A DNA stretch of 64,000 bases from Kitasatospora humi (GCF_020907985.1 NZ_JAJJPA010000011.1:1-64000); one strand, 5' to 3'; numbered from the stretch's first letter, positions 43,907 through 53,999 are shown. The notes: generated by a model not told the origin, from the sequence alone. Program-made: numbers and translations.

Positions 43907-44614
43907 ATGCCGAACGACATCCCCGTGCTCGAACCGAGCGGAACCCTGGCGCCGGACGCGGCCGCCTTCCTGTCGCAGCGGACCAGCCTCGCCCCCGTTC
44001 CCTTCGTGCCCGAGATCAGCCTCCACATGGCGGACGACGTCATCGCGCTCTGGGAGGCGCTGGAGCAGGCCCGCGGTGAGATCGGCCTGCCGCCGCCGTT
44101 CTGGGCGTTCCCGTGGGCCGGTGGCGTGGCGGTGGCCCGGTACGTGCTGGACCATCCGGAGCTGGTGGCCGGGCGACGGGTGCTCGACCTGGCGGCGGGC
44201 TCGGGGCTGGTCGCCATCGCGGCCGCGCTCGGCGGCGCGGCGGCGGTGCGGGCCGTGGACATCGACCCCTACGCCGTGGTGGCGATGGAGGTCAACGCCG
44301 GGGCGAACCGGGTCGAGATCGAGCCGGTGGCCGAGGACATCCTGGACGGCGACGGCGGGACGGCTCAGGTGGTCCTGGCGGGCGACGTGTTCTACGAGCG
44401 GGCCATGGCCGCGCGCTTCCTGCCCTTCCTGGAGCGGGCGCAGGCCCGGGGGGCGCAGGTGATCGTCGGCGACCCGGGCCGGGCGTACCTGCCGCGTGAG
44501 CGGTTCACCAGCCTGGCGAGCTACCGGGTGCCGGTGGTGGCCGACTTGGAGGACGCCGAGCACAAGGCCACCACCGTGTGGCGGCTCGACTCGGCGTGCC
44601 CGTCGGGCGACTGA
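43907..44614 (+). CDS. Class I SAM-dependent methyltransferase
   Basis: 235 residues resembling the ETFB-lysine / nicotinamide N-methyltransferase-like group. FWAFPWAGGVAVARYVLDHP leads into the SAM-binding VLDLAAGSGLVAIAAALGG (about residues 85-103), then VDIDPYAV and VVLAGDVFYE. This family methylates proteins or small amines; the substrate here is unknown. An ATG at 43895 is also possible. TATGCT sits just before the 43907 start, so translation may begin at or near the mRNA 5' end. It is divergent from the ROK gene. Confidence 0.8.
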   Translation: MPNDIPVLEPSGTLAPDAAAFLSQRTSLAPVPFVPEISLHMADDVIALWEALEQARGEIGLPPPFWAFPWAGGVAVARYVLDHPELVAGRRVLDLAAGSGLVAIAAALGGAAAVRAVDIDPYAVVAMEVNAGANRVEIEPVAEDILDGDGGTAQVVLAGDVFYERAMAARFLPFLERAQARGAQVIVGDPGRAYLPRERFTSLASYRVPVVADLEDAEHKATTVWRLDSACPSGD

Positions 44615-44615
44615 G

Positions 44616-44631
44616 CCGGGCGCAAGCCCGG
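44616..44631 (+). terminator. GNRA-loop hairpin after the methyltransferase gene
   Basis: CCGGGC (44616-44621), loop GCAA, GCCCGG (44626-44631), one base past the stop. The 240 bp from here to the end of bioD are low-complexity, with repeated CCCAGG hexamers near 44727-44750, and hold no gene. Confidence 0.55.
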
Positions 44632-44871
44632 GCCTGCCGGTGGGCCCAGGCCGGGGGCCTGTGGGTCCGCCCGGGCCGAGAGCCCGCGGGTGGACCCAGG
44701 CCCAGAGCCTGCGGGTCGACCAGGCCCAGGCCCAGGCCCAGGGGCCCGGCGGACGGCCCGAGCCGGTGGCCGGCTGCGGACCCGGCCGGGAGGACAGCGG
44801 CGGGACGGCCGCCGGGAAGGCCCGGACGAACGGTCAGGCTGGACGTCCAGGCCGTGCGCTCAGCCGGGCGG

Positions 44872-45618
44872 TCAGGCCGGGAAGGCCCGGGCGAACGCCG
44901 CCGCGTCCCAGTGGCCGCCCAGCGCGGGCGCCAGCGCCGCGGCCGCGCGGTCGGCGAAGCCCTCGGCGGTCGCGACGGCTCCGGCGGGCAGCGCCCCCAG
45001 CAGCGGTGCGCCGGCGTCCTTGGGCAGGTCGGCGAGGTTGCACCGCATCGCGAGGTCGGGCTCGGCCGGCCAGCTGCCGATCACGATGCCGGGGGTGCGC
45101 AGGCCGCGGGCTCGCAGCGCTTCGGCGTTGAGGCCGGTGCTGTTGAGGCTGCCCAGGCCCGCGGTCACCACGGTGAGCACCTCGCCACCGGCGGCCTGCG
45201 CCATGTCCGCCAGGGTCAGCCCGTCCTCGTTGTACCGGACCAGCAAACCGCCCGCCCCTTCGACCAGCACGAGGTCGTGGCTGACCGTCAACTCCTTGAT
45301 TTCCGCAGTCACCTGATCCAAAGTCAGAGTCGGCAGCCCGGAGCGCCGGGCAGCGGTGTCGGGAGCCAGCGGCTCCGGGTAGCGTGCCAACTCGCGCAAC
45401 GTCACCGTGGATCCGGCCAGCCGTGCCACCTCCGCGCAGTCGCCGGCCTCGCCCGGCGCCATGCCGGTCTGGCCGGGCTTGAGCACCGCCACCGAGCGGC
45501 CGGCCCGCACCGCGAGGGCCGCGATCGCGGCCGTCACGGCGGTCTTGCCGACCTCGGTGCCGACGCCGCTGACGAAGAGCAACTGCCCCGGGCCGTTCAC
45601 TGCGTTCATCGTGCTCAT
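44872..45618 (-). CDS. bioD: Dethiobiotin synthetase
   Basis: 248 residues. ATP-dependent ring closure of 7,8-diaminopelargonic acid with CO2 to dethiobiotin, the step between BioA and BioB. The P-loop variant GVGTEVGKT lies near residues 18-26, LKPGQTG near 46-52 and EGAGGLLV near 113-120. The ATG overlaps the bioA stop by four bases, so it is translated from the bioB-bioA-bioD message. A second ATG at 45609 is possible. No pimeloyl-synthesis genes are in the window. Confidence 0.94.
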   Translation of the reverse strand: MSTMNAVNGPGQLLFVSGVGTEVGKTAVTAAIAALAVRAGRSVAVLKPGQTGMAPGEAGDCAEVARLAGSTVTLRELARYPEPLAPDTAARRSGLPTLTLDQVTAEIKELTVSHDLVLVEGAGGLLVRYNEDGLTLADMAQAAGGEVLTVVTAGLGSLNSTGLNAEALRARGLRTPGIVIGSWPAEPDLAMRCNLADLPKDAGAPLLGALPAGAVATAEGFADRAAAALAPALGGHWDAAAFARAFPA

Positions 45619-46919
45619 CCCTTCAGCGCCGCCGCCGCGACGCCCGCGCCGATCCGGGCCAGGTCCTCGTCGTCGGTCACGTACGGCGGCATGGTGTAGA
45701 CCAGGTCGCGGAACGGGCGCAGCCACACCCCTTCGCGGGCCGCCGCCTCGGTGGCGGCCACCACGTCGACGGGGTGGTCCAGCTGCACCACGCCGATCGC
45801 GCCGAGCACCCGGACGTCCGCGACCCCGGGAGCCCCGGCCAGCGGGTCAAGCGCGGCCCGCAGCCCGGTCTCGATCCGGCTGACCTCGGTCCGCCAGTCC
45901 TGTTCGAGCAGCAGCCCGATCGAGGCGTTGGCGACCGCGGCGGCCAGCGGGTTGCCCATGAAGGTCGGCCCGTGCGCCAGCACCGGCACCGAGCCCCGGC
46001 TGATCCCGTCCGCCACCTCGGCGGTGCACAGCGTGGCCGCCATGGTCAGGTAGCCGCCGGTGAGCGCCTTGCCCAGGCACATCACATCGGGTGACACCTG
46101 CGCATGGTCGGCCGCGAACAGCGCCCCTGACCGGCCGAAGCCGGTGGCGATCTCGTCGAAGACCAGCAGCACGCCGTGCCGGTCGCAGAGCTCGCGCAGC
46201 AGCCGCAGGTAGCCGGGGGAGTGGAACCGCATCCCGCCCGCGCCCTGCACCACGGGTTCCACGATCACCGCCGCCAGTTCGTCGGCGTTGCGCTCGATGA
46301 CGTCGGAAAGCTCGGCGGCGTAGGCCGGGTCGACCTCGGCCTCGAAGCCGGCCGGTGGCTCGCCGACGAACAGCTGACGGGGCAGCACCCCGCCCCACAG
46401 CTGGTGCATGCCGCCGACCGGGTCGCAGACCGACATCGGGTGGAAGGTGTCGCCGTGGTAGCCGCCGCGCCAGGTGAGCAGACGCTGCTTGGCGGGACGG
46501 CCCACCGACTGCCAGTACTGCAGGCACATCTTCATCGCGACCTCGACCGCGACCGAGCCGGAGTCGGCCAGGAAGACGTGCTGGAGCGGATCGGGCGTCA
46601 ACTCCACCAGCTTGGCGGCCAGCCGCACGGCGGGCTCATGGGTGAGGCCGCCGAACATCACATGGCTCATCCGGCCCAGCTGGTCCTGGACCGCCTGGTT
46701 CAGCACCGGGTGGTTGTAGCCGTGCAGGGCCGCCCACCAGGACGACATCCCGTCGATCAATTCGCGGTTGCCGCCCAGTGGTTCGGCCAGCCGCAGGCGC
46801 ACGCCGGCGGCCGACTCGACCAGGTGGGAGGGCACCGTGCCGGGCATCGGCCCGTACGGGTGCCAGACGTGCGCCCGGTCGAGCGCGACCAGTTCCGAGA
46901 CGTTGGTCGGTTCGGACAT
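45615..46919 (-). CDS. bioA: Adenosylmethionine-8-amino-7-oxononanoate aminotransferase
   Basis: 434 residues, class III PLP aminotransferase. It converts KAPA to DAPA using S-adenosylmethionine as amino donor. Family features: HVWHPYGPM near the N-terminus, [41 protein letters not shown] and the PLP lysine in [11 protein letters not shown]. Its ATG shares one base with the bioB stop codon and its own TGA overlaps the bioD start, so the three genes are translationally coupled. Confidence 0.95.
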   Translation of the reverse strand: MSEPTNVSELVALDRAHVWHPYGPMPGTVPSHLVESAAGVRLRLAEPLGGNRELIDGMSSWWAALHGYNHPVLNQAVQDQLGRMSHVMFGGLTHEPAVRLAAKLVELTPDPLQHVFLADSGSVAVEVAMKMCLQYWQSVGRPAKQRLLTWRGGYHGDTFHPMSVCDPVGGMHQLWGGVLPRQLFVGEPPAGFEAEVDPAYAAELSDVIERNADELAAVIVEPVVQGAGGMRFHSPGYLRLLRELCDRHGVLLVFDEIATGFGRSGALFAADHAQVSPDVMCLGKALTGGYLTMAATLCTAEVADGISRGSVPVLAHGPTFMGNPLAAAVANASIGLLLEQDWRTEVSRIETGLRAALDPLAGAPGVADVRVLGAIGVVQLDHPVDVVAATEAAAREGVWLRPFRDLVYTMPPYVTDDEDLARIGAGVAAAALKG

Positions 46920-48163
46920 CAGGCGTTCGGGGCCAGCTCGGTGCCGGCGCCCCGGCGGCGGACCCGGACCAGGTCCTCACGCAGGTCGTCGGCGTCGGGC
47001 GAGGCCTGCGCGGTGGCCTGCGCGGGCTCACCGCACGGGCCGCAAGCGCCACCCGCGTGCCCACCGCAGCCGTCCGCCGGGGCCGCCCCGGAGGTGTCGG
47101 CGGGGGACCCGCAGCCGCCGGAGGTACCGCAGCCGCCGGCGAACTGCTCGGCGTACTCCGAGCGGTGCCGCGGCATGGTCGCCTCGCCCTGGCCCTCGAC
47201 CTCGAAGCCGGCGTCCTTGATCATGTCCAGGTCCGCCTGGCCAGCCTGGCCCTCGCTGGTCAGGTAGTCGCCCAGGAAGATCGAGTTGGCGATGTGCAGG
47301 CCCAGCGGCTGCAGGCTGCGCAGGTGCACCTCGCGGCCGCCGGCGATCCGCACCTCGGTGTCCGGGTGGACGAACCGGACCATCGCCAGGATCCGCAGGC
47401 AGTGCTGCGGGGTGAGGTTCCACTCCTTGGCCAGGGGGGTGCCCTCGAACGGGATCAGGAAGTTCACCGGCACCGAGTCGGAACCGAGCTCGCGCAGCGC
47501 GAACACCACGTCCACCAGGTCCTCGGCGGTCTCGCCCATGCCGGCGATCAGGCCGGAGCAGGCCGACAGGCCGGCGCCGTGCGCCTTCTGCACGGTGTCC
47601 ACCCGGTCCGCGTAGGTGTGGGTGGTGGTGATGTCGCCGTAGGTGGCCTCGGAGGTGTTCAGGTTGTGGTTGTAGGCGTCGACGCCGGCGGCGGCCAGCC
47701 GCTCGGCCTGGTTGTCGGAGAGCAGGCCGAGGCAGGCGCAGATCTCCACGCCCGGGTCGGCGTCCTTGATCGCCGCGATGGTGTCGGTGACGCGGTCGAT
47801 GTCACGGTCCGTGGGCCCGCGCCCGCTGGCCACCAGGCAGACCCGCTTGGCGCCGCCGGCCACGCCCGCGGTCGCCGCCTGAGCGGCCTCCTCGGGCTTC
47901 AGCCAGGTGTACTTGAGGATCTCGGCCTTGGACCCGAGCCGCTGGGAGCAGTAGTTGCAGTCCTCGGGGCAGAGTCCGCTCTTCAGGTTGACCAGGTAGT
48001 TGAGTTTGACCCGGCGGCCGAACCACTTGCGGCGAACCTTGCCGGCGGCGGCGACGACGTCCAGCAGGTCGTCGTCCGCGGTGGCCAGCACCGCGAGGGC
48101 CTCCTCCCGTGTGGGGAGTTCGCGGTTGAGGCCTTTGGCAACGAGGGTGTCGAGCAGATCCAT
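46919..48163 (-). CDS. bioB: Biotin synthase with Cys/Gly-rich C-terminal tail
   Basis: 414 residues, radical-SAM enzyme that inserts sulfur into dethiobiotin. The [4Fe-4S] motif is in [14 protein letters not shown] (about residues 60-73), followed by [16 protein letters not shown] and EICACLGLL. The typical BioB core ends near residue 335. Beyond it, about 75 residues are rich in Gly and Cys ([16 protein letters not shown], then [15 protein letters not shown]) and end in an acidic/basic stretch. The tail could bind metal or an iron-sulfur donor; that is inference. First gene of the bio operon. Confidence 0.95.
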   Translation of the reverse strand: MDLLDTLVAKGLNRELPTREEALAVLATADDDLLDVVAAAGKVRRKWFGRRVKLNYLVNLKSGLCPEDCNYCSQRLGSKAEILKYTWLKPEEAAQAATAGVAGGAKRVCLVASGRGPTDRDIDRVTDTIAAIKDADPGVEICACLGLLSDNQAERLAAAGVDAYNHNLNTSEATYGDITTTHTYADRVDTVQKAHGAGLSACSGLIAGMGETAEDLVDVVFALRELGSDSVPVNFLIPFEGTPLAKEWNLTPQHCLRILAMVRFVHPDTEVRIAGGREVHLRSLQPLGLHIANSIFLGDYLTSEGQAGQADLDMIKDAGFEVEGQGEATMPRHRSEYAEQFAGGCGTSGGCGSPADTSGAAPADGCGGHAGGACGPCGEPAQATAQASPDADDLREDLVRVRRRGAGTELAPNA

Positions 48164-48197
48164 GCGCTGATCCTGCCTGGCCGACGGCGCGCGGCGC

Positions 48198-48271
48198 CAT
48201 AGCGAACCGACCAGAAGATCGCCCTGACGGTGTGCGAGTTGTCACATAGCGAATTTGAGGGATGGTTCGCT
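48198..48271. promoter_or_regulatory. Repeated AGCGAA elements upstream of bioB
   Basis: CATAGCGAA occurs at 48198-48206 and again at 48245-48253, and the inverted core TTCGCT at 48266-48271, all between bioB and the divergent gene. A repressor such as the TetR-type BioQ or a BirA-type regulator would be expected here; I could not match a published operator exactly. Confidence 0.4.
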
Positions 48272-48333
48272 CACGAGCCCTTGGCCGGTCGGTCTGCCGC
48301 CAGCCCTGTGACCTGCGCCTCGATCGTGTTGCA

Positions 48334-48339
48334 TACAAT
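48334..48339 (+). promoter_or_regulatory. -10 box TACAAT, probably leaderless transcript
   Basis: TACAAT lies 6 bp before the ATG at 48346, so transcription would start at or next to the start codon. The gene has no ribosome site, in agreement. Confidence 0.5.
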
Positions 48340-48345
48340 CACCCC

Positions 48346-49110
48346 ATGACCACGCAGGGGGATCAGAGCTCCATATCCGACCGCGCACCCGCCACCCCGG
48401 GCGCCGTCAGGAACGGTGCGCGCGGTGGGTCCAAGCGGCGTGTCGTCGCGTGGTGCGGCGCGATCGCCGTGCTGGGCGCCGGCGGCTGGGTGGTCTCCCG
48501 TCCGCATCCGGGCGACTTGCTGCCCGGGCTCGGCAGCACCAGCCAGGACGTCTCGGTGGTGGTGGGCAGTCCGGCGCCGACCTCGGCGACCGACCCCAAC
48601 CCGTTCGACGTCAACCGGTACTTCCCGCAGGGCAAGCCGGTCGAGGTCAACACCTACAAGGGCAAGCGGTCCGGAGCCCGGCAGAGCGGCGACTGCGCCG
48701 AGATCCTCGAGGACGCGGCGAAGAAGCTGCTCAAGGACGCCGGCTGCCAGGGTTACATGGCCGTCAGCATCAGCCGGTCGGACGGCAAGGTGCTCACCAG
48801 CGTCACCGTGCTGCGGTTCGCCAACGACGGCGCCGCCGCCAAGGCCGCCGAACTGCTCACCGGGCAGGGCGCCGTGGCGCGCTTCGTACTGCCGGACGCC
48901 ACCGTCGCGGCCACCCCGAGCCCGGCCCCCGGCGCCGCCGCCAAGGGCGACCCGGCACCGAAGGTGCAGGCGGTGCGGCACTACGTCACGTTGACCAGCT
49001 CGCGGTTCGCCGACGGCCACACCCCGGCAACCCCGCAGGACAACCAGGACCTGGACGAGGCCACCCGGGTCTGCTCCTACACCGCCGGGACGGCCTTCGT
49101 CTGGTCGTGA
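48346..49110 (+). CDS. Hypothetical single-pass membrane or secreted protein
   Basis: 254 residues. A basic N-terminal region (about residues 1-33) precedes one hydrophobic segment (about 34-50, VVAWCGAIAVLGAGGWVV), so the bulk is extracellular. The outer part has QSGDCAEILEDAAKKLLKDAG, CQGYMAVSISRSDGKVL, a Pro/Ala linker and VRHYVTLTSSRFADG; its cysteines may form disulfides. Similar proteins are common in streptomycetes but have no assigned function. Divergent from bioB and followed by a terminator. Confidence 0.7.
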   Translation: MTTQGDQSSISDRAPATPGAVRNGARGGSKRRVVAWCGAIAVLGAGGWVVSRPHPGDLLPGLGSTSQDVSVVVGSPAPTSATDPNPFDVNRYFPQGKPVEVNTYKGKRSGARQSGDCAEILEDAAKKLLKDAGCQGYMAVSISRSDGKVLTSVTVLRFANDGAAAKAAELLTGQGAVARFVLPDATVAATPSPAPGAAAKGDPAPKVQAVRHYVTLTSSRFADGHTPATPQDNQDLDEATRVCSYTAGTAFVWS

Positions 49111-49131
49111 AGCCGGGCGCTTCGCCCGGCT
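49111..49131 (+). terminator. Terminator hairpin
   Basis: AGCCGGGCG (49111-49119), 3-nt loop, CGCCCGGCT (49123-49131), directly after the stop of the preceding gene. Confidence 0.75.
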
Positions 49132-49218
49132 CCCGAGTTCGTGCGGCGGCACGGCGGAGCGGTCCTGAAGTCCCCCGGGACGACCGTCAGTTGACGGCCG
49201 ACCAGGGGGACTCGTCCG

Positions 49219-51738
49219 TCAGAACCCGCCGAGCCGGTCCACTGCCATCACCCGCAGCACGGCCCGGCCCTCGGCGTCCGAGCCGAAGAGGTCGACCTCG
49301 GCGCTGATGCCCCAGTCGTGGTCGCCGGCCGGATCGTCGAAGATCTGCCGGACCCGCCACAGACCGGCGTCGTCGTCCTCCTCGATCAGGAGCATCTTCG
49401 GGCCGCGGGCGTCCGGACCGGTGCCCAGGTCGTCGTGCTCCTCGTAGTAGGCGTCCATCGCGTCCGCCCAGCGGTCCGCGTCCCAGCCGTCCTCGCCGTC
49501 CAACTCGCCCAGCTCGTCGTAGTGTTCGAGGGCGGCCAGCTCGACCCGGCGGAACATCTCGTTGCGCACCAGGACGCGGAAGGCCCGGGCGTTGGCCGTG
49601 ACCGGCTGCGGCTTGGCCTCCAACTCGGTCTCTTCCTCGGCGGGTTCGGTGGGGTTGGCGAGCTGCTCCCACTCGTCCAGCAGGCTGGAGTCGACCTGGC
49701 GGACCAGCTCGCCCAGCCAGGCGATCACGTCCTTGAGCGCCTCGGTCTTCAGCTCCTCCGGCACCGTCTGCTCCAACGCCTTGTAGGCACCGGCCAGGTA
49801 GCGCAGCACGATGCCCTCGGTGCGGGCCAGGTCGTAGTGGCCGACGTAGTCGGTGAAGGTCATGGCGCGCTCGTAGAGGTCGCGCACCACCGACTTGGGC
49901 TGCAACTGGTGGTCGCCGATCCACGGGTGGGCGCGCCGGTAGACCTCGTAGGCGTGCTCCAGCAGCTCCTCCAGCGGCTTGGGCCAGGTGATCTCCTGGA
50001 GCCGCTCCATCCGCTCCTCGTACTCGATGCCATCGGCCTTCATCTGGCCGATCGCCTCGCCGCGCGCCTTGTTCTGCTGGGCGGCCAGGATCTGGCGCGG
50101 GTCGTCGAGGGTCGCCTCGACCACCGAGACCACGTCCAACGCATAGCCGGGGGACTCCTGGTCGAGCAGCTCGAAGGCGGCCAGCGCGAAGGTGGAGAGC
50201 GGCTGGTTGAGCGCGAAGTTCTCCTGCAGGTCGACGGTGAGCCGGACGATCCGGCCCTCCGCGTCCGGCTCGGGCAGCCGCTCCACCACCCCGCCGGCCA
50301 GCAGGGAGCGGTAGATGGCGATCGCCGAGCGGATGTGACGGCGCTGGGCCGCGCGGTCCTCGTGGTTGTCGGTGAGCAGCTTGCGCATCGCCTCGAAGGC
50401 GTTGCCGGGCCGACCGATCACCGCGAGCAGCATCGCGTGGGTGACCTTGAACCGGGAGACCAGCGGCTCCGGTTCGGCGGCGATCAGCCGCTCGAAGGTC
50501 TCCTCGGTCCAGCCGACGAAGCCCTCCGGCGCCTTCTTGCGCACCACCTTGCGCTTCTTCTTGGGATCGTCACCGGCCTTGGCGAGCGCCTTCTCGTTCT
50601 CCACCACGTGCTCGGGCGCCTGGGCGACCACCTGGCCCACGGTGTCGAAGCCGGCTCGCCCGGCGCGGCCGGCGATCTGGTGGAACTCCCGGGCCCGCAG
50701 CACCCGCACCCGCACCCCGTCGTACTTGGAGAGGGCGGTGAACAGCACGGTGCGGATCGGCACGTTGACCCCCACGCCGAGCGTGTCGGTGCCGCAGATC
50801 ACCTTCAACAAGCCTGCCTGGGCGAGGCGTTCGACCAGGCGGCGGTACTTGGGCAGCATGCCCGCGTGGTGCACGCCGATGCCGTGCCGGACGTAACGGG
50901 AGAGGTTGCGGCCGAACTTGGTGGTGAACCGGAAGTTGCCGATCAGGTCGGCGATGGCGTCCTTCTCCGCCTTGGAGCACATGTTGATGCTCATCAGCGA
51001 CTGGGCGCGCTCCACCGCCTCCTTCTGCGTGAAGTGCACCACGTAGACCGGGGCCTGATTGGTCTTCAGGAGCTCTTCCAGGGTGTCGTGCAGGGTGGTG
51101 CGGCGGTACTCGTAGAACAGCGGCACCGGGCGGGTGGCGGAGCGGACCACGGTGGTGGCGCGGCCGGTGCGCCGGGTCAGGTCGGCCTCGAACCGGCGCA
51201 CGTCGCCCAGCGTCGCCGACATCAGCAGGAACTGCGCCTGCGGCAGCTCCAGCAGCGGGATCTGCCAGGCCCAGCCGCGGTCCGGCTCGGCGTAGAAGTG
51301 GAACTCGTCCATCACGACCTGGCCGATGTCGGCCCGCTCGCCGTCCCGCAGCGCGATGTTGGCCAGCACCTCGGCGGTGCAGCAGATGATCGGCGCGGTC
51401 GGGTTGACGCTGGCGTCGCCGGTCATCATGCCGACCTGCTCGGTGCCGAAGATCTTGCAGAGGTCGAAGAACTTCTCCGAGACCAGGGCCTTGATCGGCG
51501 CGGTGTAGAAGGTGCGCTTGCCCTCGGCCAGCGCGGCGAAGTGCGCGCCCGCGGCGACCAGCGACTTGCCCGAGCCGGTCGGCGTCGCGAGGATCACGTT
51601 GGCGCCGGTGAACAGCTCGATCAGCGCCTCCTCCTGAGCCGGATAGAGGGTGATGCCCCGCTCCTCGGCCCATCCGGCGAAGGTGGTGTACAGCGCGTCT
51701 GGGTCGGCGGGCCTGGGCATCAGATCAAGGAGGGTCAC
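49219..51738 (-). CDS. Ski2-like DEAD/DEAH-box helicase (DUF3516 type)
   Basis: 839 residues. Helicase core motifs: LATPTGSGKS (about residues 54-63), TAPIKAL, MTGDASVN, VMDEFHFY (Walker B), LLMSATL, and GIGVHHAGM with EFHQIAGRAGRAGFD in the second RecA domain. A long C-terminal region matches the DUF3516-type actinobacterial helicases, which are thought to act on RNA. It is convergent with the 48.3-kb gene and separates bioF from the other bio genes. The start ATG is at 51738. Specific function unproven. Confidence 0.9.
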   Translation of the reverse strand: MTLLDLMPRPADPDALYTTFAGWAEERGITLYPAQEEALIELFTGANVILATPTGSGKSLVAAGAHFAALAEGKRTFYTAPIKALVSEKFFDLCKIFGTEQVGMMTGDASVNPTAPIICCTAEVLANIALRDGERADIGQVVMDEFHFYAEPDRGWAWQIPLLELPQAQFLLMSATLGDVRRFEADLTRRTGRATTVVRSATRPVPLFYEYRRTTLHDTLEELLKTNQAPVYVVHFTQKEAVERAQSLMSINMCSKAEKDAIADLIGNFRFTTKFGRNLSRYVRHGIGVHHAGMLPKYRRLVERLAQAGLLKVICGTDTLGVGVNVPIRTVLFTALSKYDGVRVRVLRAREFHQIAGRAGRAGFDTVGQVVAQAPEHVVENEKALAKAGDDPKKKRKVVRKKAPEGFVGWTEETFERLIAAEPEPLVSRFKVTHAMLLAVIGRPGNAFEAMRKLLTDNHEDRAAQRRHIRSAIAIYRSLLAGGVVERLPEPDAEGRIVRLTVDLQENFALNQPLSTFALAAFELLDQESPGYALDVVSVVEATLDDPRQILAAQQNKARGEAIGQMKADGIEYEERMERLQEITWPKPLEELLEHAYEVYRRAHPWIGDHQLQPKSVVRDLYERAMTFTDYVGHYDLARTEGIVLRYLAGAYKALEQTVPEELKTEALKDVIAWLGELVRQVDSSLLDEWEQLANPTEPAEEETELEAKPQPVTANARAFRVLVRNEMFRRVELAALEHYDELGELDGEDGWDADRWADAMDAYYEEHDDLGTGPDARGPKMLLIEEDDDAGLWRVRQIFDDPAGDHDWGISAEVDLFGSDAEGRAVLRVMAVDRLGGF

Positions 51739-51828
51739 CGGCCCACCCTACCGTTCGCCCACCACGGGCCCGGAGTGTGCCCGGGAGCACGTTGCCCGCG
51801 GGCCGCCGGGCGTGCCAGGGTGCGGACC

Positions 51829-53007
51829 ATGATCGAGCCGACCACCACCGCCCGCCCGCAGGCCCCGGCCGCCGTCTTCGACTGGCTGGACCAGGCGGCC
51901 GAACTGCGAGCCCGCGCCGGCCTCACCCGCGTCCTGCGCAGCCGCCCGGCCGACGACCCGGTGCTGGACCTGGCCTCCAACGACTACCTCGGTCTCACCC
52001 ACCACCCGGCGGTGACCGAGGCCGCCGCCGCTGCGGCACGGCGCTGGGGCGGCGGCGCCACCGGCTCCCGGCTGGTCACCGGCACCACCGCACTGCACAC
52101 CGAGCTGGAGGTCGAGCTGGCCGACTTCTGCGGCGTGGAGGCGGCCCTGGTGTTCTCCTCCGGCTATGCGGCCAACCTGGCCGCGCTGACCGCGCTCACC
52201 GATCCGGACACGCTGATCGTCTCGGACGCCTACAACCACGCCTCGCTGATCGACGGGTGCCGGCTGGCCCGGGCCCAGGTGCACCGGGCGCCGCACGCCG
52301 ACCCCGCCGCCGTGACCGAGGCGCTGGCCGGGCGGGTCGAGCCGCGGGCGCTGGTGGTCAGCGACACCGTCTTCTCGGTGGACGGGAACGCGGCGCCGCT
52401 GGCCGGGCTGTCGGCGGCGGCCCGCAGCGGGGGAGCGGCGCTGCTGGTGGACGACGCGCACGGGCTGGGCGTGCTCGGTCCCGGCGGGCGCGGCGCGCTC
52501 TGCGGCGCGGGGCTGGCGGGCGAGCCGGACACCGTCGCCACCGCCACCCTCTCCAAGTCGCTGGGCGCCCAGGGCGGGGTGGTGCTGGGCCCGCGGCGGG
52601 TGATCGGGCACCTGGTGGAGAGCGCCCGCACCTTCATCTTCGACACCGGGCTGGCGCCGGCCTCGGTGGGCGCGGCACTGGGGGCGCTGCGCCTGCTGCG
52701 GTCCGAGCCGGAGCGGGCCGCCCGGGCCCGTGAGGTGGCCGTCCTGCTGTCCGAACGGCTCACGGCGGCCGGGCTGCGGGCCAGCACCCCGGACGCGGCG
52801 GTGGTCTCGGTGCGCGCACCCGGCCCCGAGCAGGCGGTCGCCTGGGCCGCCGACTGCCGCGCGGCCGGGCTGGCGGTGGGCTGTTTCCGTCCGCCGTCCG
52901 TGCCGGACGGCTACTCCCGGCTGCGGCTGACCGCCCGCGCGGACCTGACGGACGCCCAGATCTCGGATGCGGTGACCACGCTGGTCCGCACGGCGCCTCG
53001 GGGCTGA
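51829..53007 (+). CDS. bioF: 8-amino-7-oxononanoate synthase
   Basis: 392 residues, PLP enzyme of the alpha-oxoamine synthase family. It condenses pimeloyl-thioester with alanine to give KAPA, the BioA substrate. Motifs: LDLASNDYLGLTHHP, GGGATGSRLVTGT, LVDDAHGLGVLG and the PLP lysine in TLSKSLGAQGG. The related kbl gene at 57 kb lacks these BioF details and pairs with tdh, so the two assignments are distinct. The ATG at 51829 is the first sensible start. It is divergent from the helicase gene, 3.7 kb from the bio operon. Confidence 0.92.
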   Translation: MIEPTTTARPQAPAAVFDWLDQAAELRARAGLTRVLRSRPADDPVLDLASNDYLGLTHHPAVTEAAAAAARRWGGGATGSRLVTGTTALHTELEVELADFCGVEAALVFSSGYAANLAALTALTDPDTLIVSDAYNHASLIDGCRLARAQVHRAPHADPAAVTEALAGRVEPRALVVSDTVFSVDGNAAPLAGLSAAARSGGAALLVDDAHGLGVLGPGGRGALCGAGLAGEPDTVATATLSKSLGAQGGVVLGPRRVIGHLVESARTFIFDTGLAPASVGAALGALRLLRSEPERAARAREVAVLLSERLTAAGLRASTPDAAVVSVRAPGPEQAVAWAADCRAAGLAVGCFRPPSVPDGYSRLRLTARADLTDAQISDAVTTLVRTAPRG

Positions 53008-53167
53008 CGCATCACAGGGGCCGGGTCCGGCGCGGCCCGGACGGTCATCGGCGGGCCGCGCCCGGCCCGGCGCCATTGCCGTCGGCGCCGCCGACGCGCA
53101 GTACTGCGCCGCGCTGTCAGCCGCTACTGTCTGGGTTCACCAACGTTAACCACCCTGGAGGACCCTC

Positions 53168-53941
53168 ATGACCCGGTTCGTCACCCTGGAGGTCACCGAC
53201 GGTGTCGGCACCATCCGGCTGGACCGCCCCAAGATGAACGCACTGGACATCGCGATGCAGGACCAGCTGCGCGAGGTCGCCGGCGAGGCAGCCGCCCGCG
53301 CTGACGTCCGCGCCGTGGTGATCTACGGAGGCGAGCGGGTCTTCGCCGCCGGCGCCGACATCAAGGAGATGCAGGCCATGTCGTACACCGACATGGTGGC
53401 CCGCGGTGGCGCGCTCCAGGACGCCTTCACCGCGGTGGCCCGGATCCCGAAGCCGGTGGTCGCGGCCATCACCGGCTACGCCCTGGGCGGCGGCTGCGAG
53501 CTGGCGCTGTGCGCCGACATCCGGATCGCCGGGGACAACGCCAAGTTGGGCCAGCCGGAGATCCTGCTCGGCCTGATCCCCGGCGCCGGCGGCACCCAGC
53601 GCCTGCCCCGCCTGGTCGGCCCGAGCAAGGCCAAGGAGCTGATCTTCACCGGCCGCATGGTGGACGCCGAGGAGGCGCTGCGGATCGGCCTGGTCGACCA
53701 GGTGGTCCCGGCCGAGGAGGTCTACAAGGCGGCGCTGGACTGGGCCGGCAAGCTGGCCGCCGGCCCGGCCTGGGCGCTGCGCGCCGCCAAGGAGTCGATC
53801 GACCGCGGCCTGGAGAGCGACCTGGACACCGGCCTCGCCATCGAGAAGGCGCACTTCGCGGGCCTGTTCGCCACCGAGGACCGGACCACCGGCATGCGCA
53901 GCTTCGTCGAGGACGGCCCGGGCAAGGCCAAGTTCGCCTGA
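53168..53941 (+). CDS. Enoyl-CoA hydratase / isomerase family protein
   Basis: 257 residues, crotonase fold. It has the oxyanion-hole segments GGERVFAAGADIKEM (about residues 56-70) and ALGGGCELALCADIRIA (about 106-122), and the catalytic glutamate in GQPEILLGLIPGAGGTQRLP. It probably hydrates 2-enoyl-CoA during fatty-acid breakdown. GGAGG is well placed before the ATG. It stands alone; no other beta-oxidation gene is adjacent, so the physiological substrate is open. Confidence 0.9.
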   Translation: MTRFVTLEVTDGVGTIRLDRPKMNALDIAMQDQLREVAGEAAARADVRAVVIYGGERVFAAGADIKEMQAMSYTDMVARGGALQDAFTAVARIPKPVVAAITGYALGGGCELALCADIRIAGDNAKLGQPEILLGLIPGAGGTQRLPRLVGPSKAKELIFTGRMVDAEEALRIGLVDQVVPAEEVYKAALDWAGKLAAGPAWALRAAKESIDRGLESDLDTGLAIEKAHFAGLFATEDRTTGMRSFVEDGPGKAKFA

Positions 53942-53999
53942 GGGCCGAGCCCGAGCGCCCGAACTCGCCTTCCACGCCAGGCCTTTGGCGCGCCCGGCC

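Noticed and set aside
44632..44871. A Pro/Arg-rich frame downstream of the methyltransferase
   Set aside because: It consists of CCCAGG-type low-complexity repeats with no start signal; treated as terminator and spacer.
49318..51828. A plus-strand frame that would add more than 800 residues in front of BioF
   Set aside because: This part is the shadow of the helicase gene; BioF motifs start only at the ATG 51829 and the added residues have no domain.
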